From Treponema sp. UBA1226 (lineage in GTDB: Bacteria; Spirochaetota; Spirochaetia; Treponematales; Treponemataceae): a stretch of 53,101 bases of DNA. Of this stretch, positions 42,398-52,300 are shown piece by piece. Position numbers and translations under genes: made by a program. The notes beneath the pieces are model-generated. The model was not told where the DNA came from. It saw nothing but the letters and a program-made list of their open reading frames with translations, and made no database searches. The DNA lies in NCBI GenBank assembly GCA_002309195.1, contig DBWY01000009.1, forward strand, positions 50,211-103,311. The letters are read 5' to 3'. The stretch's first letter is position 1; each line of letters starts with the position of its first letter.

Positions 42398-43336
42398 ATG
42401 ACATCCAAATCTTTTTTTCAGACCATGACAGACGGAACAGAAATATGCGTTAACCGCTGGCTTCCGGAAGACGACCCGAAAGCTGTAATCGTAATTGTTC
42501 ATGGTATGGCAGAACATTCTTTAAGATATGACAGAACTGCAAGTTTTTTTGTTGATGCAGGTTTTGCTGTTTCTGCACATGACCAGAGAGGACATGGTAA
42601 GACAGCACAGAAACAGGCCGAAAAGGGTGAAGTAGGTTTTGGATACCTCTGCAATAAAAACGGACATAAAAAAATTGTAGAAGACTTACATGAAATTGTA
42701 TGTCAGGTAAAAAATGAATTTCCTGGAAAAAAAGTTTTTGTTCTCGGACATTCATGGGGTTCATTTGTATCTCAATCATACATCGAAAATTATGGAAACG
42801 AAATTGACGGATGTCTCCTTTTAGGAACAAGAGGTCCTAATGCTCTCGAAGCAAAGGGCGGTCTTATTCTTGCTGACCTTCTTTATCTTTTTGGACAGAA
42901 AAAAAGAACTTCATATTTACTTGGAAGCATTGCATTTAACGGATACTTAAGCAGAATAAAAGATTCAAGAACAGAGTATGACTGGCTTTCTAAAGATAAG
43001 GCTGTAGTTGACATGTATATGAACGATGACTGGTGTGGTTTTTCTATGACAACAGGTTTTTATCATGAACTTTTTAAGCTTTTTATCTCGATGCACAAAA
43101 TGTCAAATATTAAAAAGATTCCGGTTGATTTACCTGTATTCATTGCTGCAGGAAAAGAAGATCCTGTAGGTGCTTATGGTAAAACTGTAACAAAACTTAA
43201 CGAAATCTATAAGGCACACGGAATAAAAGATCTTTCATTTAAATTATACGAAAACGATCGTCACGAAATCTTAAACGAGACAGACAGTGATGAAGTAATG
43301 AAAGAAATCATTTCATGGATTACAAATCATCTTTAA
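42398..43336 (+). CDS. Alpha/beta hydrolase, monoacylglycerol-lipase-like
   Basis: 312 residues. The serine hydrolase Lysophospholipase/Hydrolase_4 pattern is present: VIVHGMAEHSLRYDRTASFF (oxyanion region), SAHDQRGHGKT, nucleophile elbow GHSWGS (Ser119), and likely Asp in AAGKEDPVGA and His in YENDRHEILNE to complete the triad. No signal peptide, so cytoplasmic. It probably cleaves monoacylglycerols or lysophospholipids; substrate not provable here. A GTGGAG ribosome-binding site precedes the ATG and rsmA follows after 9 bases. Confidence 0.88.
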   Translation: MTSKSFFQTMTDGTEICVNRWLPEDDPKAVIVIVHGMAEHSLRYDRTASFFVDAGFAVSAHDQRGHGKTAQKQAEKGEVGFGYLCNKNGHKKIVEDLHEIVCQVKNEFPGKKVFVLGHSWGSFVSQSYIENYGNEIDGCLLLGTRGPNALEAKGGLILADLLYLFGQKKRTSYLLGSIAFNGYLSRIKDSRTEYDWLSKDKAVVDMYMNDDWCGFSMTTGFYHELFKLFISMHKMSNIKKIPVDLPVFIAAGKEDPVGAYGKTVTKLNEIYKAHGIKDLSFKLYENDRHEILNETDSDEVMKEIISWITNHL

Positions 43337-43345
43337 GGAACTAAA

Positions 43346-44236
43346 ATGATTTCACATCCAGATTACAACAGTGCTCAAGAATTAAAATCTTTCCTCGAGA
43401 AAAAAGGTTTTGCGATGCAGAAAAAATTTGGACAGAATTTTCTGATAAACGAAACTGCAAGAAAAAAAATTATTGATGCACTTGATGTAAACGAAAATAC
43501 TTTTGTCTGGGAAGTAGGGCCGGGTCTTGGCTGTATGACCGATGAGATTTTATCACGTGGTGCAAGTCTTACTGCTTTTGAAATCGACAAAGGTTTTGCT
43601 TCGTGCGTAAAAGATTTTTTTGAAGATTATTCTGATAAGAAAAAATTTTCTCTTATCGAGGGCGATGTTTTAAAAACATGGAAGAACGCTCTTAAAGATT
43701 TTAAAGATGTTACGGGTAAAGATTGTCCTGACAGATTTTTCGGAAATCTTCCGTATAATATTGCAGCAACATTAATTGCAGATACAATCGAAAACAGCAT
43801 AAGATTTGAAAAATGTGTTTTTACAGTTCAAAAAGAAGTTGCAAAAAGAATGTGTGCAAAACCCGGAACAGAGGATTATTCTTCGTTCAGTGTGCTGTGT
43901 TCATGGGCATATGATATTACAAACATCATAGATTTAGCAGGCGCAAATTTCTGGCCTAAACCGAATGTAGATTCCCGCAGTGTTCTTTTTACAAGAAAGG
44001 AAAATTTTCCACGCTGCGAAAATCCTGTTCTTTTTTGTAAAATGCAAAGGGCTTTGTTTTCTTCAAGAAGAAAGACTGTAAAAAATAATCTTACAGCTTT
44101 TCTTTCATCTTCAGAAAAAGCAGATGCCGCTCTTTCTAAAGCCGGAATAAATCCTCTTTTAAGGGCAGAAGTAATGTCGCTTGACGAACTTCTCTTATTG
44201 TCTGATGTAATCAATAAGGATATAATTAAATCCTGA
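43346..44236 (+). CDS. rsmA: 16S rRNA dimethyladenosine transferase
   Basis: 296 residues. KsgA/RsmA dimethylates two adjacent adenines near the 3' end of 16S rRNA. KKFGQNFLIN near residue 28, SAM motif VWEVGPGLGCMTDEIL near 54 and the catalytic NLPYNIAATLI near 133 are all present. The C-terminal helical RNA-binding domain follows (FSSRRKTVKNNL). It lies 12 bases before the PLP protein gene. Confidence 0.95.
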   Translation: MISHPDYNSAQELKSFLEKKGFAMQKKFGQNFLINETARKKIIDALDVNENTFVWEVGPGLGCMTDEILSRGASLTAFEIDKGFASCVKDFFEDYSDKKKFSLIEGDVLKTWKNALKDFKDVTGKDCPDRFFGNLPYNIAATLIADTIENSIRFEKCVFTVQKEVAKRMCAKPGTEDYSSFSVLCSWAYDITNIIDLAGANFWPKPNVDSRSVLFTRKENFPRCENPVLFCKMQRALFSSRRKTVKNNLTAFLSSSEKADAALSKAGINPLLRAEVMSLDELLLLSDVINKDIIKS

Positions 44237-44248
44237 CGGAATAAAAAA

Positions 44249-44953
44249 ATGGAAATAAAAAATAATCTTGAAACAGTTAAAAATAAAATAAGTGACGCGT
44301 GCAGAAAATGCTCAAGAAATCCGGACGAAGTAAAGCTTGTTGCAGTAAGTAAATTTCACCCGGACACAAGTGTAATAGAAGCAATTGAATGCGGTCAGCT
44401 TCTTTTTGGAGAAAACCGCGTGCAGGAAGCAAAAGAAAAGTTTACAGCCGTAAGAGAAAAATATCCTCAAGCCAGACTTCATATAATAGGTTCGCTGCAG
44501 AGAAATAAAGTAAAGGATGCGGTAAAAATCTGTGAGTGCATCGAATCTGCAGACAGGATTGAACTTTTAGACGAAATAGAAAAACAGTGCGCAAAAATTG
44601 AAAAAAAAATCGACATACTTTTTGAGCTTCATACAGGAGAAGAATCAAAATCTGGATTTGCTGATGTTGACTCAATTAAAGAAGCGCTCGAACTTTTTAA
44701 CCAGGGAAAATATCCTCATATAAATCCTGCAGGCTTTATGACGATGGCGCCTTTTACAGAAGATAAAGATTTAATTAGAAAGTCTTTTGTAACGCTTCGT
44801 GAGTGCAGGGATAAGTTAAAAAAGGAATACACGCAGTTTGATTTAAATGAACTTTCCATGGGTATGTCACACGACTTTGAAATTGCGATAGAAGAGGGTG
44901 CAACTCTTGTTCGTATCGGAACAAGTATTTTTGGACAGAGGAATTATAATTGA
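44249..44953 (+). CDS. Pyridoxal phosphate homeostasis protein (YggS/PLPBP family)
   Basis: 234 residues. The PLP-binding lysine is in VKLVAVSKFHPD near residue 32. LLFGENRVQEAKEKF, WHxIG-equivalent LHIIGSLQRNKVKDAV, and the closing LSMGMSHDFEIAIEEGATLVRIGTSIFG are family hallmarks. It binds PLP without known catalysis and balances vitamin B6 and amino acid pools. The stop codon overlaps the next gene's TTG start by 4 bases. Confidence 0.94.
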   Translation: MEIKNNLETVKNKISDACRKCSRNPDEVKLVAVSKFHPDTSVIEAIECGQLLFGENRVQEAKEKFTAVREKYPQARLHIIGSLQRNKVKDAVKICECIESADRIELLDEIEKQCAKIEKKIDILFELHTGEESKSGFADVDSIKEALELFNQGKYPHINPAGFMTMAPFTEDKDLIRKSFVTLRECRDKLKKEYTQFDLNELSMGMSHDFEIAIEEGATLVRIGTSIFGQRNYN

Positions 44954-45465
44954 AAAAGTTCTTACCATTTATTTTGATTTTAGTTTCTTTCTCTCAATTC
45001 TGTTTTGCTCAAAGTTCTAATGAATCAGAAGAACCTGTTCCGTATGATGAAAAAGAAATTCCATATTGGGTTGAACAGGCTCGAAGAACAGAAATCATTA
45101 CATTAGGTTCTCTTCCCTTTGTAACAATAGGTGTATCTCTCGGCTACTCAATTTACAACTGCGCACAGCATAACTGGGACGGCTCTTATTTTGCAAATCC
45201 GTTTACAAAGGGAGCAAATGCCACACAGCAGGATCAGATAAACATTCTTGTAGCATCATCTCTAGTTGCTGTCGGAATCGGAGTAACAAACCTTACGATT
45301 AATCTCATAAAGCATCACAAAGAAAAAAAAGACAGTCAGCAGATTCTACAGGAAAATGTGAAAATTACAACTATCGAAAATGAACTTAACATTGTTCCTG
45401 TTCCAGAAAAATATAAACGTGAAAAAGAATATTTATACGGAAGTGTAGAAAGTGCCGTTTTTTAG
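44950..45465 (+). CDS. Small exported protein, function unknown
   Basis: 171 residues beginning with a TTG that overlaps the preceding stop (TTGA). The signal peptide (KKFLPFILILVSFSQFCFA) is convincing and supports this start. Two later hydrophobic stretches (EIITLGSLPFVTIGVSLGYSIY and INILVASSLVAVGIGVTNLTINLI) suggest two membrane helices flanking a short loop. The tail (EKKDSQQILQENVKITT...) is charged. Not recognised as a known family. It overlaps the pseudouridine synthase gene by 14 bases. Confidence 0.72.
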   Translation: MKKFLPFILILVSFSQFCFAQSSNESEEPVPYDEKEIPYWVEQARRTEIITLGSLPFVTIGVSLGYSIYNCAQHNWDGSYFANPFTKGANATQQDQINILVASSLVAVGIGVTNLTINLIKHHKEKKDSQQILQENVKITTIENELNIVPVPEKYKREKEYLYGSVESAVF

Positions 45466-46444
45466 CAGTGAAGTTCCACAGGATTTTAAAGAATCAGTGC
45501 GCCTTGACAAATATATTGCTTCGCTCAAAGACGGAATGAACAGGTCAAAATTAAAATCTTCTGTAACAGAAATTTATTTAAACGACAGACTTGCAAAACT
45601 ATCAAGTAAAGTTAAGGCCGGCGATTTAATTGAAATCCAATGGGATGACAATATTCCGACTGATATAAAACCAGAAAACATTCCCCTAAATATTATTTAT
45701 GAAGATGACAACGTAACTGTTGTAAATAAAGAGCAGGGGATGGTAACTCATCCTGCATCCGGTAACTGGAATGGAACTTTAGTAAACGCCCTTTTATATC
45801 ACTGGAATAGAAGTGCAATTGCAGAAATTAAGGATGATGATATTTCTAAGGTTCTTGCAAACAGAAGGCCAGGAATTGTACACAGGCTTGATAAAGATAC
45901 TTCTGGCATCATAATTACCGCAAAAAATTCTGATGCTCAAACCTGGCTTTGCGAGCAGTTTTTAAAACGAAAGCTTCATAAAGAATATATTTTAATAACA
46001 AAAGGTCGTCCACCTGCTTCTGCAGGCGATGTTAAAACGCAGATTTTTCGTGATCCGAAAGACAGAAAAAAATTTAAAGCTGCAGTTGATTCAACACAGG
46101 GAAAATTTGCACGAACTTTATACAAGGTAATTGCATATTACGGAAACTATTCTTTAATTCGTGTACGACTAAAAACAGGACGAACACATCAGATAAGGGT
46201 ACACATGAAATATCTTGGCTGCCCGATTCTGGGAGATCCGATTTACGGCAAAAAAGATGAAAGATTTCCTGACGCAACACTCATGCTGCACTCACGCCAG
46301 ATAGACATAAGACTCCCAGAAAAAGATGTTTTTACACGGTTTAGGGCTGCTGTTCCTGAACGATTTAAAAAAATCATAACGGAGCTTTCTCAAAATTTTG
46401 AAAAAGAAATTCCTGTTATGCCCAAAAGGTATGTTAAAAAATGA
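45452..46444 (+). CDS. RluD-like pseudouridine synthase
   Basis: 330 residues from a GTG start; GGAAG upstream supports it and no better ATG lies nearby. S4 domain (about 18-70) and catalytic HRLDKDTSGIIITAK near residue 147 with the active-site Asp, plus GRTHQIRVHMKYLGCPILGDPIYG near 243, all typical of RluA-family enzymes. It most resembles RluD, which modifies the helix 69 region of 23S rRNA; the target is inferred. It overlaps the next gene by 4 bases. Confidence 0.92.
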   Translation: MPFFSSEVPQDFKESVRLDKYIASLKDGMNRSKLKSSVTEIYLNDRLAKLSSKVKAGDLIEIQWDDNIPTDIKPENIPLNIIYEDDNVTVVNKEQGMVTHPASGNWNGTLVNALLYHWNRSAIAEIKDDDISKVLANRRPGIVHRLDKDTSGIIITAKNSDAQTWLCEQFLKRKLHKEYILITKGRPPASAGDVKTQIFRDPKDRKKFKAAVDSTQGKFARTLYKVIAYYGNYSLIRVRLKTGRTHQIRVHMKYLGCPILGDPIYGKKDERFPDATLMLHSRQIDIRLPEKDVFTRFRAAVPERFKKIITELSQNFEKEIPVMPKRYVKK

Positions 46445-47181
46445 CAGATAAAATAAAAATCCTTCACGAACCGGATAAAAACGAACCGTTTATAATCCTC
46501 TACAAACAGCGCCACATTGCAAGTGCACCTTTAAATGATTTAGATAAAGACAATGCACTTTCCTTCTGTCTTGATTTATATCCTGAAATCAAAAACGTTA
46601 AAGGCAAAAAAGAAATTGAATACGGTCTTGTTCACAGAATTGACAATGTTACTGACGGTCTTTTACTTATTGCATGCACGCAAAAAGCATATGACTCATT
46701 CATAGAACAGCAGAAAGAAGGGCTTTTTATAAAAAAATACCGTGCCATCTGCTCTTATACTGAACAGAATAAAGAAGGTTTCCCTTTCTGCAAAAATACA
46801 GAAGCAGTTAAAAAAATGCTTGATGGAGAAAAAATTTCATTTGTTCAGACAAGCCTTTTTCGAATGTATGGACCAGGAAGAAAAGAAGTACGTCCTGCAT
46901 TAAAAGAAGGCTCAAGGGCAGAAGCAAAAAAAGCAGGTTCTAAAGAATATTCAACTTATATCGATGTAACAAAAAAAGGCAGTGAGTACAGTGCAGTCTG
47001 TACGATTAAAGAAGGATTCAGACATCAGGTAAGGTCACATCTTGCATGGTGTTCACTTCCTGTAAAAGGCGATGAAATTTATAATCCAGATTATAAAAGT
47101 GGAGAAGAGTTTTTATTTACTGCTTTTTATTTAAGTTTTAAGAATCCTGTAAACGAAAAGGTGTGCGTTTTTGAAATATAA
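46441..47181 (+). CDS. RluA-family pseudouridine synthase without S4 domain
   Basis: 246 residues. The catalytic motif YGLVHRIDNVTDGLLLIA lies near residue 61 (HRID in place of HRLD) and the later motif FRHQVRSHLAWCSLPVKGDEIY near 196 matches the family. There is no S4 domain, as in RluA-type short enzymes. The polar insertion about 125-165 (GPGRKEVRPALKEGSRAEAKKAG) is unusual. It overlaps the RluD-like gene by 4 bases (ATGA), placing two paralogues in tandem. The substrate is unknown. Confidence 0.87.
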   Translation: MTDKIKILHEPDKNEPFIILYKQRHIASAPLNDLDKDNALSFCLDLYPEIKNVKGKKEIEYGLVHRIDNVTDGLLLIACTQKAYDSFIEQQKEGLFIKKYRAICSYTEQNKEGFPFCKNTEAVKKMLDGEKISFVQTSLFRMYGPGRKEVRPALKEGSRAEAKKAGSKEYSTYIDVTKKGSEYSAVCTIKEGFRHQVRSHLAWCSLPVKGDEIYNPDYKSGEEFLFTAFYLSFKNPVNEKVCVFEI

Positions 47182-47184
47182 AGT

Positions 47185-47268
47185 TGCCCGAAAGGAGACT
47201 TGAACTCCTACGAGATTGCTCTCACTAGCACCTGAAGCTAGCGTGTCTACCAATTTCACCATTCGGGC
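47185..47268 (-). tRNA. tRNA-Leu (anticodon CAG)
   Basis: 84 bases with a long variable arm, as expected for leucine. The acceptor stem GCCCGAA/TTCGGGC is fully paired except the last T/A step, the loop TTCAGGT gives CAG, and the T arm carries GGAGTTCAAGTCTCC. No CCA is encoded. It lies just past the convergent pseudouridine synthase gene. Confidence 0.93.
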
Positions 47269-47282
47269 TAACAATAAAAAGT

Positions 47283-47311
47283 ATAATAGCAGATTTTATG
47301 GTTTTAATCAA
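47283..47311 (-). promoter_or_regulatory. Promoter of tRNA-Leu
   Basis: Minus strand TTGATT (47311-47306), 17 bases ending in TGC, then TATTAT (47288-47283), 14 bases before the tRNA. Confidence 0.68.
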
Positions 47312-47321
47312 TCACACGCAT

Positions 47322-47711
47322 TTATCGTGAACATTTCATAAAAAGAATAATCATTACGACAAGCAGACTTGTAGTAATTGCATAAATCCATACAGGAAGG
47401 GAAGATGCAGAATATTTTTTCTTTGCATAATCCTTAGTTGATGCTGAATTACGATGAGGCATATGAAAATAAAAATGATTCTTTTTAGGTCCAAAATCTT
47501 TTTCATCTTTTGAACTCTTAGAAGACATCTGTCCTTTTTCTGCATAACCGCATCTTGGACATCCGTTTGTAAAAGAATGTGCAGATCCAACTTTACCGCA
47601 TTTAGGGCAGCGGACTGCAGAGAAAAAACGACCGCACTTTTTACAGAATCTTGCATTCTGAGGAACTTCTTCGCCGCAATTTTCACAAAAGAATTTAGCC
47701 TGTTTTTTCAT
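47322..47711 (-). CDS. Double zinc-ribbon protein with C-terminal membrane anchor
   Basis: 129 residues. Four CxxC pairs at Cys9/12, 23/26, 35/38 and 51/54 make two zinc ribbons. A basic, Ser-rich linker (60-103) leads to one transmembrane helix at the C-terminus (VWIYAITTSLLVVMIILFM), so the ribbons face the cytoplasm. Such tail-anchored zinc ribbons are widespread but without a clear function. It is 5 bases downstream of the receiver-like gene, so part of the same operon. Confidence 0.8.
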   Translation of the reverse strand: MKKQAKFFCENCGEEVPQNARFCKKCGRFFSAVRCPKCGKVGSAHSFTNGCPRCGYAEKGQMSSKSSKDEKDFGPKKNHFYFHMPHRNSASTKDYAKKKYSASSLPVWIYAITTSLLVVMIILFMKCSR

Positions 47712-47716
47712 AAATG

Positions 47717-48325
47717 TTAGATTACCTGCAATTTGATTTTCTGACTGTTATTGATTTTTGAAACAATTTTTGCGCTTATATATTTAATTGAATTTTTATT
47801 TTTAAGCGTTGCCTGTGTTATTTTCTGATCTTCTGGAAGGGCAGAAACAGAAGCTGGTAAATCAGGTTCAAATGAAATAACATCATTCTCGTAAGAAAGA
47901 ATCTTTCCTGTAACGAAAGCTCCTGTTTTTGGATTTGTAAAAATGAGTGAATAATCTTTAGATTTCTTATCAGAAATAAGATCAAGCATTTCATTTAATC
48001 CATTTTCATCAATCGAGTTGAATATACCGCATATATTAAGGGCTTCTGTCTTTTTTATTTCTTCATCATCAAGAGACCGCTGAATGTAAAGAATTACTTT
48101 AGGAACGATTTTCGAAAGACCTGTCTGCACAAACGATACAAGTGTTTTCCAGTGACGTGGATAACTTGCTGCACTGACGATAATTACTTCCGGAGCAATT
48201 TCTTCTACGTTATCCATAGCTTTTAAAAGCCAGCGGTAAGTAATTACGTCAAATCCGTTGTCGTTGAGTTTAGCAGTAGCTTTTTCGATAAAATCTTCTT
48301 CGTCAGCAATCAGTAAAACTTTCAT
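47717..48325 (-). CDS. Pseudo-receiver plus PilZ-like protein
   Basis: 202 residues. The N-terminal 115 residues follow the receiver fold (MKVLLIADEEDFIEKATAKLNDNGFDVITY...APEVIIVSAASYP...KVILYI), but the phosphoacceptor Asp after the third strand is replaced (EVIIVSAAS). The C-terminal 75 residues (GAFVTGKILSYENDVISFEPDLP...KYISAKIVSKINNSQKIKLQVI) resemble a PilZ-type beta barrel without the RxxxR c-di-GMP motif. Both domains may thus be non-canonical sensors or scaffolds. It overlaps the exported protein gene by 4 bases. Confidence 0.6.
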   Translation of the reverse strand: MKVLLIADEEDFIEKATAKLNDNGFDVITYRWLLKAMDNVEEIAPEVIIVSAASYPRHWKTLVSFVQTGLSKIVPKVILYIQRSLDDEEIKKTEALNICGIFNSIDENGLNEMLDLISDKKSKDYSLIFTNPKTGAFVTGKILSYENDVISFEPDLPASVSALPEDQKITQATLKNKNSIKYISAKIVSKINNSQKIKLQVI

Positions 48326-49305
48326 TCTGTCCCCAAATTATCAACTGTATAATCATAGATGTGCCATATTCCGTCACGCTGTCTTACAGAATATGTATAC
48401 TGCTTTTTCTCATAGAAAGTAGGGTTTTTAAACCATTCAAGAACAATTACTTTTCCTTCTGTTGCAGAATAAGTAGTTCTTACAATCTCAAAACGTTCAG
48501 GAATTGCAACGATGTCTGTATCTATTCTTTCTGCCATGAGGTTTGATTTAAACTCTTCGAGCATCTTTGCACATTCTTTTGAAGAAGAATTCTGATACTG
48601 TCTTTTTCTCAATGGATCTTTTTTAAGCATTGTTTCAAGGTCAATGTAAAGAAAGAACTGATCCCACAAAGATTTCTGGCGTGCTACAATAGTCTGTTCA
48701 ACAACCTTATCAGGAGAAATAGGTTGTGGTTTTAAAATCTGTGCTGTTTCTGACTGAACAGGAATTACATTCGAAGATGCTGCAGTAGGTGAAGGGCGGA
48801 TTTCTAAAGTAAGTCTGTTTGATTTTAATTCAATATATCGTGATTTATAAAGTTCAGGATAGAAAGAAAGTTCGAGGTAATAAATTGAAGGTTCAGAAAA
48901 AACAAGGTAGTCCTTTACATTTTCGATAAACGAATATTCTTCACCGGTTTCGAGCGCAATTTCCCTAAAATAAACATACTGGTTTGTAGTACGCTTTCTT
49001 ACGATTTCGTCTGTCTGGTCAAGTCCGATGTTTTTTACATTGTAGGCATTAAAATCTGCGCTGAACATTCTGTCGTCTGCAAGCTTAAATCTTAATGTTT
49101 CTGTTCCGTTATTACAGATTGTAATATGAACGAGAATCGGATTTTCCTTTGTGTTGTCAGGATAATACATGGTTCTGTCATAAAACTTGATTGTTACAGA
49201 AGCATCCTTGTAGTTTGACATATCAGTGTTGAATAACCCTTGAGCAGAAACCGTATGTGCAAACAATGTTAAAAATGTTATAATGACTAAAGTAAACTTT
49301 TTCAA
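48322..49305 (-). CDS. Exported protein, function unknown
   Basis: 327 residues. Signal peptide at 1-21 (MKKFTLVIITFLTLFAHTVSA). The first half is beta-rich (ASVTIKFYDRTMYYP...ILVHITICNNGTETLRFKLAD), like an immunoglobulin-fold adhesin or accessory domain. After a Pro/Ser/Thr-rich linker (170-200), a C-terminal domain with LWDQFFLYIDLETMLKKDPLRK and RDGIWHIYDYTVDN follows. I do not recognise a named family. It starts an operon with the receiver-like and zinc-ribbon genes and is divergent from mfd with 37 bases between starts. Confidence 0.7.
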   Translation of the reverse strand: MKKFTLVIITFLTLFAHTVSAQGLFNTDMSNYKDASVTIKFYDRTMYYPDNTKENPILVHITICNNGTETLRFKLADDRMFSADFNAYNVKNIGLDQTDEIVRKRTTNQYVYFREIALETGEEYSFIENVKDYLVFSEPSIYYLELSFYPELYKSRYIELKSNRLTLEIRPSPTAASSNVIPVQSETAQILKPQPISPDKVVEQTIVARQKSLWDQFFLYIDLETMLKKDPLRKRQYQNSSSKECAKMLEEFKSNLMAERIDTDIVAIPERFEIVRTTYSATEGKVIVLEWFKNPTFYEKKQYTYSVRQRDGIWHIYDYTVDNLGTE

Positions 49306-49342
49306 AACTTTTACCTCACGACTATATTATCGGAAATATTTT

Positions 49343-52300
49343 ATGAATACATTATTATCAAATTCATTAATAGATGCAATTAATAAGTGGAATATTTTTA
49401 ATAATTCAATAAATAACTTTACTAATGACAAGTATAATTTTCCGATTGAAGTTGAAGGCGCACAGGGAAGTTTTTACGGAATCCTTACATCTTCTTTTGT
49501 TGATTCAGTAAGAAAAAAATACATAAGAGCGATACAATACAAAGACTCAAAGAAAAATGATAAAAGTGACGAAGAGATTTTATGCGACACACTTATAGTT
49601 GTTCCGACAGAAAAAGAAGAGCTTACAGTAATTAATGATTTAAAAACCTTTTCGGACAGCCTTGAAATTATAAGTCTTCCATGGTGGTCAACCGTTCCGT
49701 ACAGGGCATGCGCACCAGGTTCTGCAATTTTTTCAAAAAGGGCAGGAGCACTTTCAAAACTTGTTACACCAGACAGACGAAAAATAATTTCAAAAAAAAC
49801 TCGCGTTTTTATAATGAACCAGAGGGCGTTTTTAACTCCGGTTCCGCCACCTGAATACATTAAGAAAAATGTTTTTACTCTCGAAAAGGGACAGAACATA
49901 GACACGATTGAGATTGCAAAAAAACTTACTGACTTAGGATACATGAGGGTTTCGAAGGTTAGTGTAGGCGGGGAGTTTACGCTTAGAGGTGAAGTTCTTG
50001 ACATCTATCTTTCGTGCGATGAAGATCCTTACAGAATTGTCTTTGATTTTGATACAATCGAAAATATCAAGACATTCAGCGTAGAAACTCAGACAACGAT
50101 AGACGCGGTTGACCGCATAACGATTTATCCTTCAAAGGAAATCTTATGGACTGATGATTTTACAGCTGAACTTGACTCAAAGCTTCGTGAAACATTCAAA
50201 AAAAATCAGACAATCTCTGATGAATACACAAGTTCTCTTGGTCTAAGTCCAGTAAATTTATGCGAAAAATTTGATGAGCTTCTTGAAAAACTTGAATCTA
50301 CCGGGGAAGCAGAAGGCGAGGAACTTTTATATCCTGCACTTTTTGATAGACAGTATTCTGTGCTTGATTACATAAACGATGACACGCTTGTTTTTTACTA
50401 TGATTTTGACAGGCTCCAGAATTCCAGAGAATCGCTTCAGAAAGAGTTTATGGGTTCATTTAAAAAAGCCCGTCCTGTTGAACTTGTATTGAGTCCTGAA
50501 AAAATTTTATTTGATTTTGACAGACTCTGTGATTCTCACGATAAAAAAATTATTTATAAATCAATCCATACACAGATAGATGAAGAAGATAAAGAAACTA
50601 AATCAATTCAGCATACAAAAATAAAATTTAATATTGACCCGCCGAGAAGTTTTTTTGGAAACATAAATTACTTAAAAGAACAGATAGAAACACTCCAGAA
50701 AGATGACTGGAAAATCTATATATTTACAAACGGCGAAAATCAAAGTCTTCGCATAAATGAAATTCTTAAAGATTATACATCAGAAGAATGTAAAAACCGC
50801 GTCATTCTTATTCCAGAAGAAATTTCATCCGGCTTTGGAATCCCTGATGAAAAAATACTTGTAATTCAGGAAAACGAAATTTTCGGAAGAAAACGTCATA
50901 TTCCAAAATCGATTGCCCATGTAAAAAGCGCTGTAATCGACACGTTTGTAGATTTAAATCCGGGTGATTATGTCGTTCACGTTAATTATGGAATCGGAAT
51001 TTTTAAAGGAATTGAACGCGTTAAATCGATGGGAACAGAACGCGATTACATAAAGCTTGAATACGCAGGAGAAGAATTTGCATTTGTTCCGATTGAGCAG
51101 GTTAACTTAGTACAGAAATATATCGGTAACGAAGGAAATGCTCCGAAAATCGATACGATTGGAAGCAAAACATGGGAAAACCGCAAGAACCGCGTAAAAA
51201 AAGCCGTAGAAGATCTTGCACAAAAGCTCATTGATTTATATTCAAGAAGAAAGGCAAGTGCAGGCTACGCTTTCCCTAAAGACACAGAATGGCAGGTTGC
51301 ATTTGAAGCCGCGTTCCCGTACGAAGATACACAGGATCAGCTTTCTGTTACAAAAGAAATAAAAGAAGATATGGAAAAGCCTGTTCCGATGGACAGACTT
51401 CTTTGTGGTGATGTCGGTTACGGTAAAACAGAAATTGCGATGAGGGCAGCTTTTAAAGCCGTTCTTGGCGGAAAACAGGTTGCATTTTTAGCTCCGACGA
51501 CGATTCTTGCAGAACAGCATTATGAAACATGTGTTGAACGATTTAAGAATTTTCCGGTTTCGATTGCACACCTTTCACGCTTTGTCGCAAAAAAAGATCA
51601 GAAAAAAATCATAGAAAAACTTGCACTCGGCGAAGTTGATATCCTTATCGGAACACACAGAATAATTCAGAATGACATAAAATTTAAAAACCTTGGTCTT
51701 TTGATAATAGATGAAGAACAGAGATTTGGCGTAAAAGATAAAGAAAGACTAAAGGTAATGAAAAACAATATAGATTCACTTGCTCTTTCTGCAACACCGA
51801 TTCCTCGCTCTCTGCACATGAGCCTTTTAAAGATACGCGACATGAGTCTTTTAACGACGCCGCCGCAGAACAGAAAACCTATCGAAACTGTAATAAGCGA
51901 ATACAACGATGACAAAATCGCAAAGGCAATCCGGAACGAAGTTGAACGCGGCGGCCAGGTTTTCTATCTTCATAACCGTGTAGAAACTCTGGAAGAAACC
52001 CGTATAAAGCTTGAGCGTCTTGTTCCAGAAATGCTTATTGATACAGCCCATGGACAGATGACAAGCGATGAACTTGATGATATATTCCACAGATTTAAAA
52101 TGGGCGGCTTTCATGTTCTTGTTGCAACAACAATCATCGAAAATGGAATCGACATTCCGAACGTAAATACAATCATAATCGACAGGGCAGACATGTACGG
52201 CGTAAGCCAGCTTTATCAGTTAAGGGGTCGGGTAGGGCGAAGCGACAAAAAGGCATATGCCTATCTTTTTTATCCGGAAAACAAAGTTCTGTCAGAAGTT

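Noticed and set aside
47354..47686. 110-codon frame overlapping the zinc-ribbon gene
   Set aside because: Same strand, different frame of a gene with four convincing CxxC pairs; a shadow.
49283..49342. N-terminal extension of Mfd
   Set aside because: It would start inside the divergent exported-protein gene; the ATG at 49343 matches the family's N-terminus better.
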